Part shown: piece after piece, positions 1 through 12,316 of the stretch
Layout: each line of letters opens with the position of its first letter
How positions within the stretch are numbered: position 1 is the stretch's first letter
Source: Cerrena zonata
Taxonomy: Eukaryota > Basidiomycota > Agaricomycetes > Polyporales > Cerrenaceae
DNA length: 64,000 bases
Reading direction: 5' to 3'
Assembly (NCBI GenBank): GCA_038087015.1
Contig: JASBNA010000011.1
Span: forward strand, 372,001 to 436,000
Program-made: the position numbers and the translations under genes
The notes under the pieces: generated by a model
What the model saw: the letters and a program-made list of their open reading frames with translations, nothing else
Told to the model about the DNA's origin: nothing
Databases searched by the model: none

Positions 1-1822
1 GTGTGAAAGGTATGCGCTAGTGGGAGTCGAGCCTGGACGTCCCATTCATAGCGGCGTAGAAGGAGAACAGGAGTCATTTTAGTTCATTTTCTTGGTCATT
101 CCAATGGGAGAGATCCACGTTCGAAGATCGCACGAACTAAAAAGCAAGACATCATCGGGGAGATTTCCATTCTCTGCATGACCGACTACGTCGCTCGACT
201 AGTATGGAAAAAACGAAGTCCAACTCCCGTCATCCCGAGGAGGAAGATCCGCCGGGTGCCTCTTGCCTACCCTACCGCCACCCTTGAGGAGTTTCAGATC
301 TCGAGATTTCCATGATGATCGTTGTTGCCAAGACCCTAATTCCTAATTGTTCCAAAGCGTCCACTTGTAATGGAAGATTGAGAAACGCTCTGTCTCTCCT
401 TTTTTCATTACACCTATTCGGAAAGAAACGGGTGAATATAATAGGAAGAAAGGGAAGCGTGCTTATACTCCCATTTGGGATGTGTCTTATATTTTGGGAT
501 AAAAGGAGTTAAGGGTCCGTGGAGATCTACGGGGATGTCGTAGTTGAGCGTTGAGCGTTGAACAACACAAAAGCTTCGGTGTAGAACCCACCCGAATGAT
601 CGCGGAAAGTTCTGGTAGATAATACAAATTAGCTTCCGTTTCCATGTTGTTTTTTTGTTTTGAAATTGGACAGTGGACCTGTGCCTCTGACGCAGTCATT
701 TCAAGTTATTGTTGTTGACAGCGAGGGGAAATAAAATAGCTCCATGGATTCGAAATATGTCGATGGCAGGGGTCGATTTCGATCAGAAATGACAGATCTC
801 TCGGGCGAGTCTGAGAGACCTGTGGGACAATAGAGAAGAACGGAGCCGTCGGTGGTTTGAAGAACGGCAAGTTGCTCCGATCACTAGATGATTTGAACCA
901 TCGCGGCTCGAGCTGCGTAGACATGATGACGAGGGACACAATTGGAGGTTGGAAACCCGATTTGATTTGCCTGTTGTAACCAATGTGGTCAACTTTGAAG
1001 CGCATTCAACACAAATCTCCTTCGCGTCCTGCAGGTCGCGTCAACTGCATGAGACACTTTACTGACCGGCTCGATTACTCACAATAATCCATGTTAAACA
1101 CGTTCGGAGATGGTTGCCATCAGGTGAAACGAACTGCTCAATACTGACATGCTGGAATAGTCACAACGACAAGTAAAAGAGGGTCTGAAAACACAAGCAC
1201 CAATTGGAGGTCAGCATAGCTATTCTGCCGATTTCTGAAAGCGTACCACCAACGTCTTGCCATATGCTTGCCATCTCTACGACCATAGCCTTCATATGTT
1301 AGGTCGAATTAATCACTATGTATTTGTATTTTACATGCCTCATGTCGTTGTAGGATTGCACTAACCGACCATGTGTAAAACACATGTATTCGGAACAAGT
1401 GCTGAATGGTGAACGTGTACCTCGTTGAGTTTAGTATACAACGTTTTAACGGTCTAGGTACCTGTGTATTTGATGTTAATCAAGATGCAGTGAAAGTAAT
1501 CTGGATCCCATGCTTGAACTTTAATCGGAGGTTGCACTAGTTAGCCACACGCGAGATTGCGTCGGACAGAAAGTCATGAAGCCAATGAACTTGTATGAAA
1601 AAAGCTAGAGCTCCAGATGAAACCAGCGTGCAAAGGTCGAGCCACCAAGGGAATCGGTTAGGATTGCTTTGACCACGAGATACTAAAACACTGTCAACGT
1701 GTATGAAACAAATACTCATTGATCAAGACACGTACCGTAGTGCCATGCTGTACGAAAGGCATGCCGAATGAAGGACCGACGGGATATTAGCCGAATAGTC
1801 GCTGCGCAACGAGTAGAAGCAA
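1..1822. other. Intergenic, no gene recognised
   Basis: Only short overlapping open frames on both strands (up to about 100 codons) are present. None has a recognisable domain, a consistent splice pattern or a continuation in a neighbouring exon. It may hold the flank of a gene lying outside the window. Nothing else is supported. Confidence 0.5.
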
Positions 1823-2483
1823 TCAGAGAAAAGGGGTACTAAAAGTTAGACGAGGACATACGTAGCCAATTATTGACAACATGGCGTTGAAGAGCATGAA
1901 CACTGTTATTGAAAATACGTTGTGCCCAATCGCCGATATGAGGATAGGTGACAGGGCAACCACGTATAATATGAGCCCATATGGGAATAGGATCACGAGG
2001 AGCAACCAAGATGCAAGCGATGCAAGGACTACGTTCATCGGTTCCAGTCAAGTCTTAGGCATAATAGTAGAAGAGCTCACAGATAATAGTCAAACGTATG
2101 CAATAATAGATCACCAAGTGAGACAGGTCGTCATCAAAGAAGCAATCCCAATTTGGGGGATGTTCGCTTTCGTGCAGACCAATATAATACAGCCTGTACT
2201 GTGATTCAGGATAGGGTCGCATGAATCATTTCCAAATGGGAACTTACGCGAGTGTCAACACTACGCCGGCAACCCAATCAATCGTGGTAGGTGCAGCAGA
2301 TTGCCCGAGGTATGTAAGGACTGCCTTGACCATACCAAATGTGAAGATGACAGCCATGTTTAGAAGGCGATAACCTGTTAGTTTAACTTTTGTGACACTC
2401 GGTGAAGAGCGAGTGGTGTCATTGCTTTCCCCTAGAAGGGGGCCGGAAGTGTTATCCAGCTCCTCATCGTACACATCTGGCAT
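1823..2483 (-). CDS. Small multi-pass membrane protein, hypothetical
   Basis: Function is unknown. A three-exon model reads cleanly: exon 1 2483-2248, exon 2 2193-2081, exon 3 2028-1823, with GT-AG introns in phases 2 and 1, giving 184 residues. The first 40 residues are acidic and hydrophilic, starting MPDVYDEELD. At least three hydrophobic stretches follow: one around residues 45-80, covering the AVIFTFGMVKAVLTYLG part, and two in exon 3, the LASWLLLVILFPYGLIL and ITVFMLFNAMLSIIGYV parts. The start was chosen because it is the only ATG in frame and is followed by the acidic head typical of small Agaricomycete membrane proteins I recall; that family link is from memory. Alternatively exon 2 runs on to a stop at 2055-2057, giving a protein of about 125 residues. 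Confidence 0.55.
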
Positions 2484-3199
2484 ATCATTCGATCCTTACA
2501 CAGAATAGTACGACTTGAGAGGGAAAAGGCAAGTTCTTGACCTTATTCTATATTGCTGTATTCCTGATAGTTGACTGACGTTGGCGGTGCTTTGTGTACG
2601 GGTTGTACCGAAGACAACTCATCGCAATCAGGAACTCGTATGGTGGGATAAATTACTGATGTCGGAGTACCTAACTGTGATCATGATGCGTTAGTCAGTA
2701 ACTTCCAGCGTCCGATTACAGTAAACCGGCGGCATAGAAATACTATCTTTCGTGGACTTTCGGCACGAGGCTTTCTGATAGACTATAACTTAGTCAGGAG
2801 AGTTATAATGGCCGAACCACGACTGGTAATTGAAGTAATAATACATTAGGTTAGGGACATCATGAGCACAGAGCGTGTTCGCAGTCAAGCCCAGACAATT
2901 CCGGAGGCCGAGGGAAAAGACCGAAGAAGAATTATATTGAATGAGAATGGCACTCGACATGCAGAAAGAGGGAGAATTGAATGTATTTCAATAATAGCAG
3001 CAAAATGCGGAAAGGTCGAGGAGATGATGGTGGTAAAGAAGAAAGAACATCAGGGCTCCCACGTGTTGGTGGCCGGCTATGTGATCTTCAAGGCTTTCAC
3101 TCCGCGTTCATTGCTCACAACGTTCAGCCCTCTCAGATTTCCGCACAAGCACGCCGCACAAAGTCTATCTCCTGCTGTTTCAGTCTAAATGTATGAATC
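2484..3199. other. Intergenic / 5' region of ERF4
   Basis: This lies between divergent gene starts, so it should hold both promoters. A 108-codon open frame at 2862-3188 is not supported as a gene: it has no domain and ends just before the ERF4 start. Confidence 0.45.
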
Positions 3200-4683
3200 A
3201 TGACAACATCTCCGCCCCTCTTCGTTGTACCGCCCCCTTCCAACTTGGAACTCAAATCAGGTTCGCCTGCTGACCCACCAACACCTTACACCCCAATTTC
3301 TGTGTCGACCTCTTCGGTACACAAGCAAATCGAGATACAAACCCCACCACCATTACCCTCGGAACGGACAGAGTCCGAAATGAAAGTCCAGCCTGGAGAT
3401 AGAGAGTCAGGCGACGAACAAGGGCTGGCAGGTGCGGTGAATGAAGAAAGAGTAGAAGGCGAAGACCACGCAAGCGAGGGTACGACCCAAACGGAGATGA
3501 TCGTCGCTCCGCCAAACGTTCTTCCTCCCAGTCCTCCTCTGACCGAGATCGAGGAGCACGAAACTGCTTCAGGTAACCATGCTGTCGACGGCAAGGAGCC
3601 GGACCAAGCTCATCATCTTGCGGAAGAAGATATTACGGACTGGCGGTCATCCGTGAATGGTAGTTACGAGGAGGACGATCTAGGAGAGGTCACTCCGATT
3701 GATGGTACGGGAGTGTATCTGGGTGCGAGCATGCAACAAGGAGGTGTATCGCAAGATAGACTCTCTGCACCTTCGCCACGCACTGAGCCTACGCACCCCT
3801 TGAGTCTGAATCTGAAGCCACAACCTTACTCTCCGCCTGCATGGGAGCTCATTGAGCCTCCGGAAACAAACAACAGTCATCTGACACCGGTAGACGATAC
3901 GTTTGCAGGAGGTGTCTCGGGCAGGAGTATGCCAAAATCCTTGTAGGTCATTCCTAAACTTTATCCTCATCCCTCACCAACGCTCGAATTGCTAGAAATT
4001 CAAGGCACTTAATTCCTAAATCGAGTTATTATTTTGGACCGCCTCCTATTGATTCTGCGTATGGCACAAACCCTATTGGGCATATTGGTGTACATCACCC
4101 TCGAGAACTCATTCGGATCGAACGGGACTATTCAGGGGGTGAGTTGATACAGTTCTCGCCGGTGTACCCACTGGAGTTGGAAGGTCGGGTGCGTATACAC
4201 GTTACTACCCGCATGGAAGTCGTACCTCTGATAGAAGTTTCCGTAGATAACACCGACACAATTCTTGGAGACGATTAACGCCATAAATGAAGTTCTGATC
4301 TCCGCGCACAGTCTGAAGCATTCGCTGGTGGAAAACGTGTTGTCGTATTTCACATTGCAGCTTTCTAGGCTAGTAGTAGAATCTCATTATGAGAAGGTAC
4401 TACTATTCCGAAACCTTAGGGCCTAGACGTTTCATTAACCATTTGTATAGGAGATGAAACGACTGCGGGACGTCATAGAAGAACACAACACACGGTTATA
4501 TAACCCAGTGGGCTTGAACATTCTTTGGCCAAAAAAGGTCGCCTTCATGTTTGTACGTGTGCTTCTCTAATCACAATTCATCCTCATCTGACGTATGACT
4601 CCAAATTACAGTTTGAAATAGAGTATTATGTGAGTATTTTGGGTCTGCTCATCACACACAGCCTGATACCCTCTTCACAGTGA
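3200..4683 (+). CDS. ERF4: ERF4 / Golgin-A7 family palmitoyltransferase subunit
   Basis: In yeast, Erf4 is the non-catalytic partner of the DHHC enzyme Erf2, which palmitoylates Ras at the ER membrane. Exons are 3200-3942, 3996-4188, 4247-4396, 4451-4552 and 4612-4683. The first 250 residues are a low-complexity Pro/Ser/Glu-rich head. The conserved domain begins with YYFGPPPIDSAYGTNPIG and continues through HHPRELIRIERDYSGGE, YPLELEGR, a second exon with TPTQFLETINAIN, and a C-terminal part with RLYNPVGLNILWPKK and FEIEYY. That series is the family signature. The end is uncertain: reading through gives a stop at 4681-4683, while an optional intron starting at 4631 would extend the tail. All internal exon phases agree and no frame break is seen. 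Confidence 0.9.
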
Positions 4684-5901
4684 TGAACCTTTCCATATAC
4701 CTATCTTTATGCTATACCTCACCTTTTCATGCGCATTTTCTTCTTCCCTCTTCTACCTTAGTTTTCGGCTTTATGACCGACCACGTTCTTTCCTTCGTTT
4801 CCATTTTTACTCCTCTTTTCGCTCCTGGTTCTTGACTGAAGCACGATCCACTACATTTGTATTTAGCGAGCATCACATTTCGTTTTCGGCACCTCATCTA
4901 CATCTCTACTTATCGTCTCATATTCCGCGTCGACATCATATTGTCATATATGTATTGTACTTTTCAGCCTTTACCTTACGATCAATTGGATGGTTCTATT
5001 GTGGTTTTCACTTTCATCTTTGTAATTTGCTTCTGTATACGGGGATTTTTGCGCTGGCGGTGCGCTATAATCTATTTCAGTCAGAATTCCGATGTGTTGA
5101 CTCCGATGATCAATACCTGATGGTTTCGACAGGCCGACAACACCATGACCCTATCTTGTCAGGATAATAACATGTTTGACATTGACGTTTGTGATACCAG
5201 TTATGGGAGCCAACACAAGATGGTTCCTTGCGCCTTCTCAGATTGGTCGATTGTTATGTCCAATAAAACCGGTGAGAACTTCGCAATCGACTATCTGGGA
5301 GCTGTGACGAAACAATGCAGGCTCCGGTGACAAGATGTATAGGGACAGAATGTCTAACCTCCGGTGTCAAATCAGATCAGGGTTGTCGGCAGGGCTCGAA
5401 CTCACCGGTACTCACCTTTGATCATGATCTCCTGCGCCCATCGCTATATCAGCATCGGGGGTGCACCTTATTTATAATAGTTTGTGGTTTTGTTAATAAA
5501 AAACGGCGTACCGTGTACCTCCCTATCCTTTGGGATAACGAGTTACCCTGCTATCATCGAGAGTTAACAGAAGTTTAGAGAGCTGCAGGCCGTGGAGAGC
5601 TTTCTCTTTATAAAGGGCGAGCTTTTCCCTTGCCTGTATTGCACCTTCAATGGCTCTGGGACATCGTAGATTTCTTAAAAATATAAACGGTGTACAATAC
5701 CCTTCAACTTGACGTTATTGATGATATTTGTGATCTTTCTTGCCTTCCACTTTGGGCGAGCGCACACCTCATTGAGATCGCGATCGGTGGATCTACATTT
5801 GATTCGGGACCGGTGGCTGCTTTCGACTCTTACATTTCTGGTCACTTTGGTTTTCCACAGATTGTAATACTAGCCGTCGCAGACATACAAGGATACTATA
5901 G
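4684..5901. other. Intergenic, T-rich then 5' region of GCN20
   Basis: A pyrimidine-rich stretch at about 4690-4960 probably belongs to the ERF4 3' end. Open frames at 4709-5167, 5145-5330 and 5315-5578 overlap each other and show no domain or coherent splicing. A TTCGA-containing stretch near 5375-5440 was examined as a possible tRNA and does not fold as one. Confidence 0.4.
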
Positions 5902-8900
5902 ATGTCTGCCACTGTTGAAGACATTGCGGAAGAAATTCGTTCCTACATCCCAGGAACCGAAGAAATTGTCGTCCAATACGTTGCGGGCTACCTCCTTGAC
6001 CTGGACGATGCTGCCGAGGATGAAGATGTTCTGGAGATCGCTCAGCTTATCCTAGAATCTGCTATTCCATCTACCTCGAAAGATGCATTAAAATCTAAAG
6101 TACAGGTTGACCAATTGGTCAAGAAGCTTGGGGAACTCTTGGAAGAGCCTTTGAGGAAGAGGGCCGAGAAGAATAGGGCTGGCAAGAGCAATGAGCTGGT
6201 TCGATTGGACAAGGTTATGGATTTGAGCAAGACGACTATGAGTAGTACGATTGCTCTCGGTGAAGGTGTGGATCTAGAAAGTATCAATAAGGGAAAGTAA
6301 GTACTTTAGTCTATGTTTTAATTATGCGGTTTGATTTCATATCAATCATAGAGCTTCTCGTGTCGATGTAAAGAAACTGGAGAAACAAGAGGCGAAACTC
6401 AGGGTATGTATATTACTGACTTGGTCGAACAGGTACTGAATGCACTTTACAGGCAAAGATCGAGAAGCGTTCCCGAAGGGATTTGTACGAGGGGTCCAAG
6501 CTATTGGACCAGTACAAGAAACAGGTACTAGCCTGTTTCCTATCTCATATGGTGCATCTATATTTATTTATTTCGGTTTTAGCAATCATACGAAGAAATG
6601 TTTATGAAAATCAATCCTCTCGATGCCGCAGCTGCTGCCAAAAACAAATCGAAAGACATCCACTTACCTTCCATCGATGTCAATTTCGGTTCCAATCGTA
6701 TTTTGTGTGTCTCTTTTTATAGACTACTCTTTGCTCTTACCTGACTATTATCATATAGGTCTGGTGCTTCGCTTACACTTGCTCATGGTCGTCGTTATGG
6801 TCTGATTGGTCGTAACGGTGTTGGAAAGTCGACCCTCCTAAGACATATCGCGATGCGTGAGGTTCCTATTCCCTCACACATAACCATCCTCTTCGTCGAG
6901 CAAGAAGTACGTTCCTTCACTATCGTGCGTCATATTCATTAAATAAGTCATGGCTTAGATTGTCGGAGACGATACCCTCGCACTAGACTCAGTTCTTCAA
7001 GCCGATGTTTGGCGAGACATCTTACTTCGGGAAGAAGTTAGTCTTAACGCGAAACTTACTGAGCTCGAAAAGGAGGGTGACGACAAACGATTCGAAGATG
7101 CTAGAGGGGAGGCAGAGACGAGACTTGCTGAAGTCCATGCGAGATTAGCTGAGATGGAAGCAGAGAGTGGGCCTGCACGAGCTGCTGCTTTGCTTGCAGG
7201 TCTTGGTTTCAGTGAAGCCGATCAATCGAGACCCACAAGATCATTCAGTGGAGGTTGGAGAATGCGGTTGGCACTCGCCAGGGCCCTTTTCGTCAAGGTA
7301 ACTTGTTTCCCTTTCCCTCGTTGATGTTTGTAGTGCTAACTGTGAGAACACAGCCTTCCCTTTTGCTTCTTGATGAGCCTTCCAATCACAGTATGTTCAT
7401 CGTGTTTCTCGAGTCTCTTAAATATGCTCAACATTGTCCGATTGACAGTCGATCTTAACGCCTTGGCATGGCTTGAAGACTATCTTCAAACGTGGTCTGG
7501 TACACTTTTGGTCGTGTAAGTTTTGAACTCAATCGGTAGGCGACAAAAGGACTAACGGTCCCTTTCTAGATCTCACGATCGTGCATTCTTGTAAGAATAA
7601 CTTCTTTGTCCCCGGAAATGGCGACTAATTATTTTCGTATAGAGATGCAGTTGCAACAGATATTATTCATATGCACTCCAGTCGACTTGATTATTACAAA
7701 GGGTATTTCTATACTGAATTCTGTCATTTTAGTGTAATTACTAACCACGTTGACTTATAGAAATTTCACACAGTTCTACTCCACTAAGAGCGAACGTGAT
7801 CGCAATCTTCGGAAGGAGTATGATACTCAGATGGAGTATAGGAAACATTTGCAAGCGTTCATCGACAGGTGGAGGTATAACGCCAACCGCGCTGCTCAAG
7901 CACAGTCCAAAATTAAGATCCTTGAGAAGGTCTGTTTTCACACTCTGCTAACCGTTTCATAGCATTTACCAGCGAGCAGTTACCCGAGTTACATCCCCCA
8001 GAGGCGGAAGAAACAGAAACGTTCAAATTCCCTGAAACCGAAAAGATCTCGCCTCCTATATTGCAGCTGAACGAGGTAACGTTCGGTTATACACCGGACA
8101 AAATCTTGCTCAGGGGTATCAATATCGACGTTGGTTTGGATTCACGGATAGCTATTGTCGGACCTAACGGCGCCGGAAAGTCTACTCTGTATGTAATCTT
8201 CATATCGTCTTCCATCTGCTACTAACCAGTGAAATGGCCTATTCCTAGCATCAAGTTGCTCATTGATGATTTGAAACCTATGGTCGGACATGTCAACCAG
8301 AACGGACGACTGAGAGTGTACGTTACACATCCAGTTCACATTCCATATATTAACTAGCTACAAACAGAGGCTACTTCGCTCAGCACCATGTAGACAACTT
8401 GGACCCAAATATGAATCCAGTACAATTCCTGCAGTCGAAGTTCCCTGGCAAGACGGAACAAGAATATCGTCAACATCTCGGTAATTTCCAGATCAGTGGT
8501 ATGACTGGGTAAGGATACTTCTCCACAGTTTAGATGACTGGCGCGTTCTCAATTACTTTACTAGCTTGCAAATGATCGGAACGCTCAGTGGAGGTCAAAA
8601 ATCCCGTGTTGCTTTCGCAGTATTATCATTACAACGTCCCCATGTTCTTCTTCTTGATGAGGTATGATACTCAATCGATGTTATCTTAGCTACTAACCCT
8701 GATTCGACTTTTCACTTAGCCTACCAATCATCTCGATATTGAGGTAAAGTGACCGCATCGTGTATTAAGTCCATTGCTGACCCTCCCTTAGGGTTTGGAT
8801 GCTCTGATGTCTGCTTTGAGTTCATGGAATGGAGGTGTCATTGTCATCTCTCACGACGAGCGATTCATTACCACCGTTGCTAAAGAGGTTCGTCTCTCGT

Positions 8901-9090
8901 ATTGAAGCATAGCAAAGTGCTAATGAGTTTCCCTAGCTTTGGGTATGCGCCGATGGAACTGTCAACAAATTCAAGGGAGATGTTCAAGCTTACAAGGTAC
9001 GTTTACCTCCTTATAAAAGTTATATATGCCGATTAACTGACGTTTACATTGTAGAGTCTCATTGTCAGCAATATCAAGGCTCGTCCTTAA
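5902..9090 (+). CDS. GCN20: ABC-F ATPase, GCN20/ABCF3 type
   Basis: This is a soluble twin-ABC protein. Yeast Gcn20 works with Gcn1 on ribosomes to activate the kinase Gcn2 when amino acids are short. The gene is broken by many short introns; exon 1 is 5902-6300 and the stop is at 9088-9090. The N-terminal 130 residues form the helical head that binds Gcn1 in the yeast protein. The first ABC domain shows Walker [10 protein letters not shown] (about 6812-6838), signature [17 protein letters not shown] (about 7240) and [11 protein letters not shown] linker with basic and helical residues follows, then the second domain with GPNGAGKST (about 8161), [25 protein letters not shown] and the H-loop SHDERF. 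There is no membrane segment, as expected for ABC-F. The intron before LPELHPPE uses an acceptor at about 7978 to keep frame. Order and spacing are typical for the family, and no frame break was found. Confidence 0.93.
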
Positions 9091-9597
9091 ATATTCTGTT
9101 AAACACGTTAGTTTTGGGGAGGGACCAGATAGCATGTATGATTTATTACCATTCTCGCCATTCAGGAGAGGGTTTGTAACTTGAACGTAATACGATGCTC
9201 GGATTGTGTGGTTTGGTTTACGCACCGTGGAGTCTAAATCCGGCTATATTTTGAATCTTCACGCATGTCCTGTTCGGTTTTTCAACAGACTGACCACGGT
9301 GAGTACTATCTGGTGAGTACCTCATTTGGCTAGCCCTCTCTGGAAAGATCACCTTGAGCTAATATATCGGTCATTGGGACCAGGACTGCTAGATTCTAAA
9401 CGGTGGTGAGTGCAGGCTAATCAGATAGATTACTTAGACACTCAGCCAAAGTCTTCACTTTGCACTTGCAACCCACGAGGGACTCTCTTTGGAACATCCT
9501 ATTGTTCTCCGAGTCCTCTTAATATTCGAGGCCTCTTTTCTCTGGTCAACCGCTCACCCCGCAGACAAAGACTAATATCGATCCTTTCCTTCAAGAT
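9091..9597. other. Intergenic
   Basis: This contains the GCN20 3' end and the FunK1 5' region. The open frame at 9410-9640 has no recognisable content. Confidence 0.4.
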
Positions 9598-11913
9598 ATG
9601 GAAAGATATACGCATATCGTCAACATGGACGAGTGGATAGCTAATGTTCTGGGCGCATCACCCGAGAAGATTGAAGACTGGACTACTACATTCCAAAATC
9701 ACCAGATCTACAAAGATAAGGACATACGTGCGGCGGTGGATCAATTCTTGGATGCCCCTGGAGAGAAACAGATGCACGAACCGTTCTGTCGCTTCGCCAA
9801 TCAGGTTCTCGAACTGGGGAAAAAGTACATCACTTTTGAGGATTCAACAGGATTCCCGGTTCCGGACCTCTTCTTTGTTCGAAACGACCCTGTAGAGCTT
9901 TCCAAGACACATTCTGCGGAAGCTAAACGTAGCCCTGACATCGCGATCACCACTCATGCTACATTGAAGACCTTAACTAACCGCAAGAAGGATCCCGAGA
10001 CGAAGAAGGAAGACCAGAAACCCGTGACGGGTATCGAATGGCGCGATTTCCTCTCCCTCGTTGAGGGGAAGGATTTCACTGGATCCAGGGCGGAGAGGGC
10101 GGAGAAGGTGGAGAAGGTAAAGCGACGTTGGGAGGCTCGGTTCCCCAAGTTGGAAGGTGAAACGCCTCTATCTCTGTTGATGGTATGTAGTGTCAATGCA
10201 TAACCATCTTCTTGGTGGTGATAAATATTTTAGGATGACCCCTCTAATGCTCCTGAATCGCCTATGGATCAGACAACCTCTGGGACTACGAACCCAAAGC
10301 GGAAGACTCCTAACGAGACTGGGAACTCAGGTTCACTACCAAAGAAACTCAAACCGATCCCCGAATATAATCTCGACAAGCACAACACAGCACAGCACAC
10401 TAAGTTGCAACTGGCTTCCTATGCTTTAGAGATACTGTCACGGACTGGGAGGACACAGAGCTCATTCTTTGTATGTCTATTTGTGGGCGACGTCATCGAG
10501 TTCTGGTACTATAGCTCAGTTGGTATTTTCCGTTCGACAAGGATGTCCTGGATTTTGGAGCTCGAAAAGTTTGCTGCAATCCTCGTTGCTATTGCTTCCT
10601 GCGACCACGAACACTTTAGTTCTCACGCCCCCAATCTCAGCCCGCCTGACAACTTCAACCCATCGATCCCTCCGGCGTCACTAATCGGCTATCGTACTAC
10701 CATGCAACATGAAACCAAAGGCACTGTCACTGTCACTCTCAGAACGATGATTTATGACCAATACAGCATCATTGGAAGAAGTACCTGTATCTACGAGGTA
10801 ACAACGAACCCTCAGATCTCGGATGATGCTCTTGTCCTCAAGTTCACGACACAGTTTGTGACACGTACTCCGGAATATGAACCTATCCTTCATGCGCGGA
10901 ATATGAGTGTCGGCGAACATCTCCCCGAGACTCATATGTGGTCAGACCGCCAGTCACCGTCACGGTGGTGCGCCTCGCAGGACATCTGGGGCAAATTCAT
11001 TGAACCACAGAAGGAAGATGGCAAAGAGACATTTGAGGATTGTACTAAAGACTTCCTCGTAATAACGAAGTATGAACGTATCGAGAAGAAGTTGACGCCT
11101 CAGAATATGTTTTATTTATTCAACCAGCTGTTTGACAGTAAGCCCATCCGTCTCCTTTTGCATGCGACGCCGCTGACAAAGATGGTATTTGTAGCGTTGG
11201 ATGATTTGTACTCCAAAGCATGTATTCTGCATGGCGACATCAGTGTCGGGAACGTGATGTGCAAGGTGCTTTTCATCTACAAAGATGAACAGCAGATCGA
11301 GGTGATTAGTTTAATCATCATTGATTTTGATCTTGCGACTCCGAGTCGTGTCGACCAAGGCGACCAACATTTGACCTCGATTCATCGCACTGGGACGACT
11401 CCTTTTATGGCCATAGACCTCATTGATCACCCAAAGTGTCCTCATTATCTCCGCCATGACTTCGAGAGTGTCCTGTATATTGCAATGTGGTTCATGACAC
11501 CCACTACAGGTTGCGGCAGGGATTTATTTTCAATATGGGAATCTACGCCAGATGCCAAAGGTTTACTCTGGTCTTCTACAAGCTGGGCTGAGTTCAGACC
11601 CAAGTACGAGATATGCCCAGCCTTTGTAGCGTACGACAAATGGCTGACTGCGCTGTGGGGGCTTTTCTACGAGGGCCGTCAAGCTCGAGCTAGCTACTTC
11701 AAGAGCCAACTGGAAGCAGCAGAAGCCTCTAATTCAGACGATTCGGAGGACGATTCGGAGGATGATTCCCAAGATGATTCTTCGGCATTGGATTTTGATC
11801 ATTCTACCCTCGGCGGTAAAGTTACACGTAAGAAATTGAAGAGGGCCCTTCGTACAAGTGGTTCATCTTTCAGGAAAGATTGCAAGGATTTCATGCTCGT
11901 CTCTCCCGAGTGA
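9598..11913 (+). CDS. FunK1-type fungal protein kinase
   Basis: This belongs to the fungal-specific FunK1 kinase-like family, which is expanded in Agaricomycetes; substrates are unknown. Two exons (9598-10182 and 10234-11913) give about 755 residues. The N-terminal half carries Lys/Glu-rich linkers and the segment EFWYYSSVGIFRS. The kinase part has the modified catalytic loop HGDISVGNVM in place of HRDxxxxN, and IIDFDLATP in place of DFG. It is followed by RTGTTPFMAIDLI and the family-typical HYLRHDFESVLYIAMWF. The tail holds an acidic Ser/Asp tract (about 11737-11790: DDSEDDSEDDSQDDSS). A second in-frame ATG at 9625 could be the true start. A decayed relative lies at 46.9-47.5 kb. The reading frame is intact, so the gene is probably functional. 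Confidence 0.85.
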
Positions 11914-12316
11914 TCTACTGACTGTCCATCAATGCCTCAAACAGTACCTTCGCTATATCGCCAATACATACAGTGCAGTACTACCTTATGTAATCCTTCA
12001 CAAGCACTTGTCAATGTCTGAATTCCTGTGATATTATCTTGAGTGTTTATTGGACTTGCAAAACGTCGCCGCAAACAGTCTGAATGGACAAAATTATATT
12101 CATCCTATACTGATACGTGGCTATCTGTAAGACTTGAAGCGCTGGTTAATCGTTTGATTGAAGGTTATATATGTAAGTGCTAAGCTAGTAATATTATTGA
12201 TTAGAAACGATCGAGAACATGTCCGAACTTGAGTGAAACTACTGTCACCTTCTCCTCATTTCTTCAAATTGGACCTATAAGACCATTGTAGACAGGCTCA
12301 CATACCTCAAACCGAC
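11914..12316. other. Intergenic
   Basis: AT-rich flank between the FunK1 stop and the GET3 start. Nothing recognisable. Confidence 0.4.

Noticed and set aside
5370..5470. tRNA-like stretch with a TTCGAGC B-box-like sequence on the minus strand
   Set aside because: The T-stem has mismatches, the acceptor stem has no matching 5' half and the anticodon arm does not pair.
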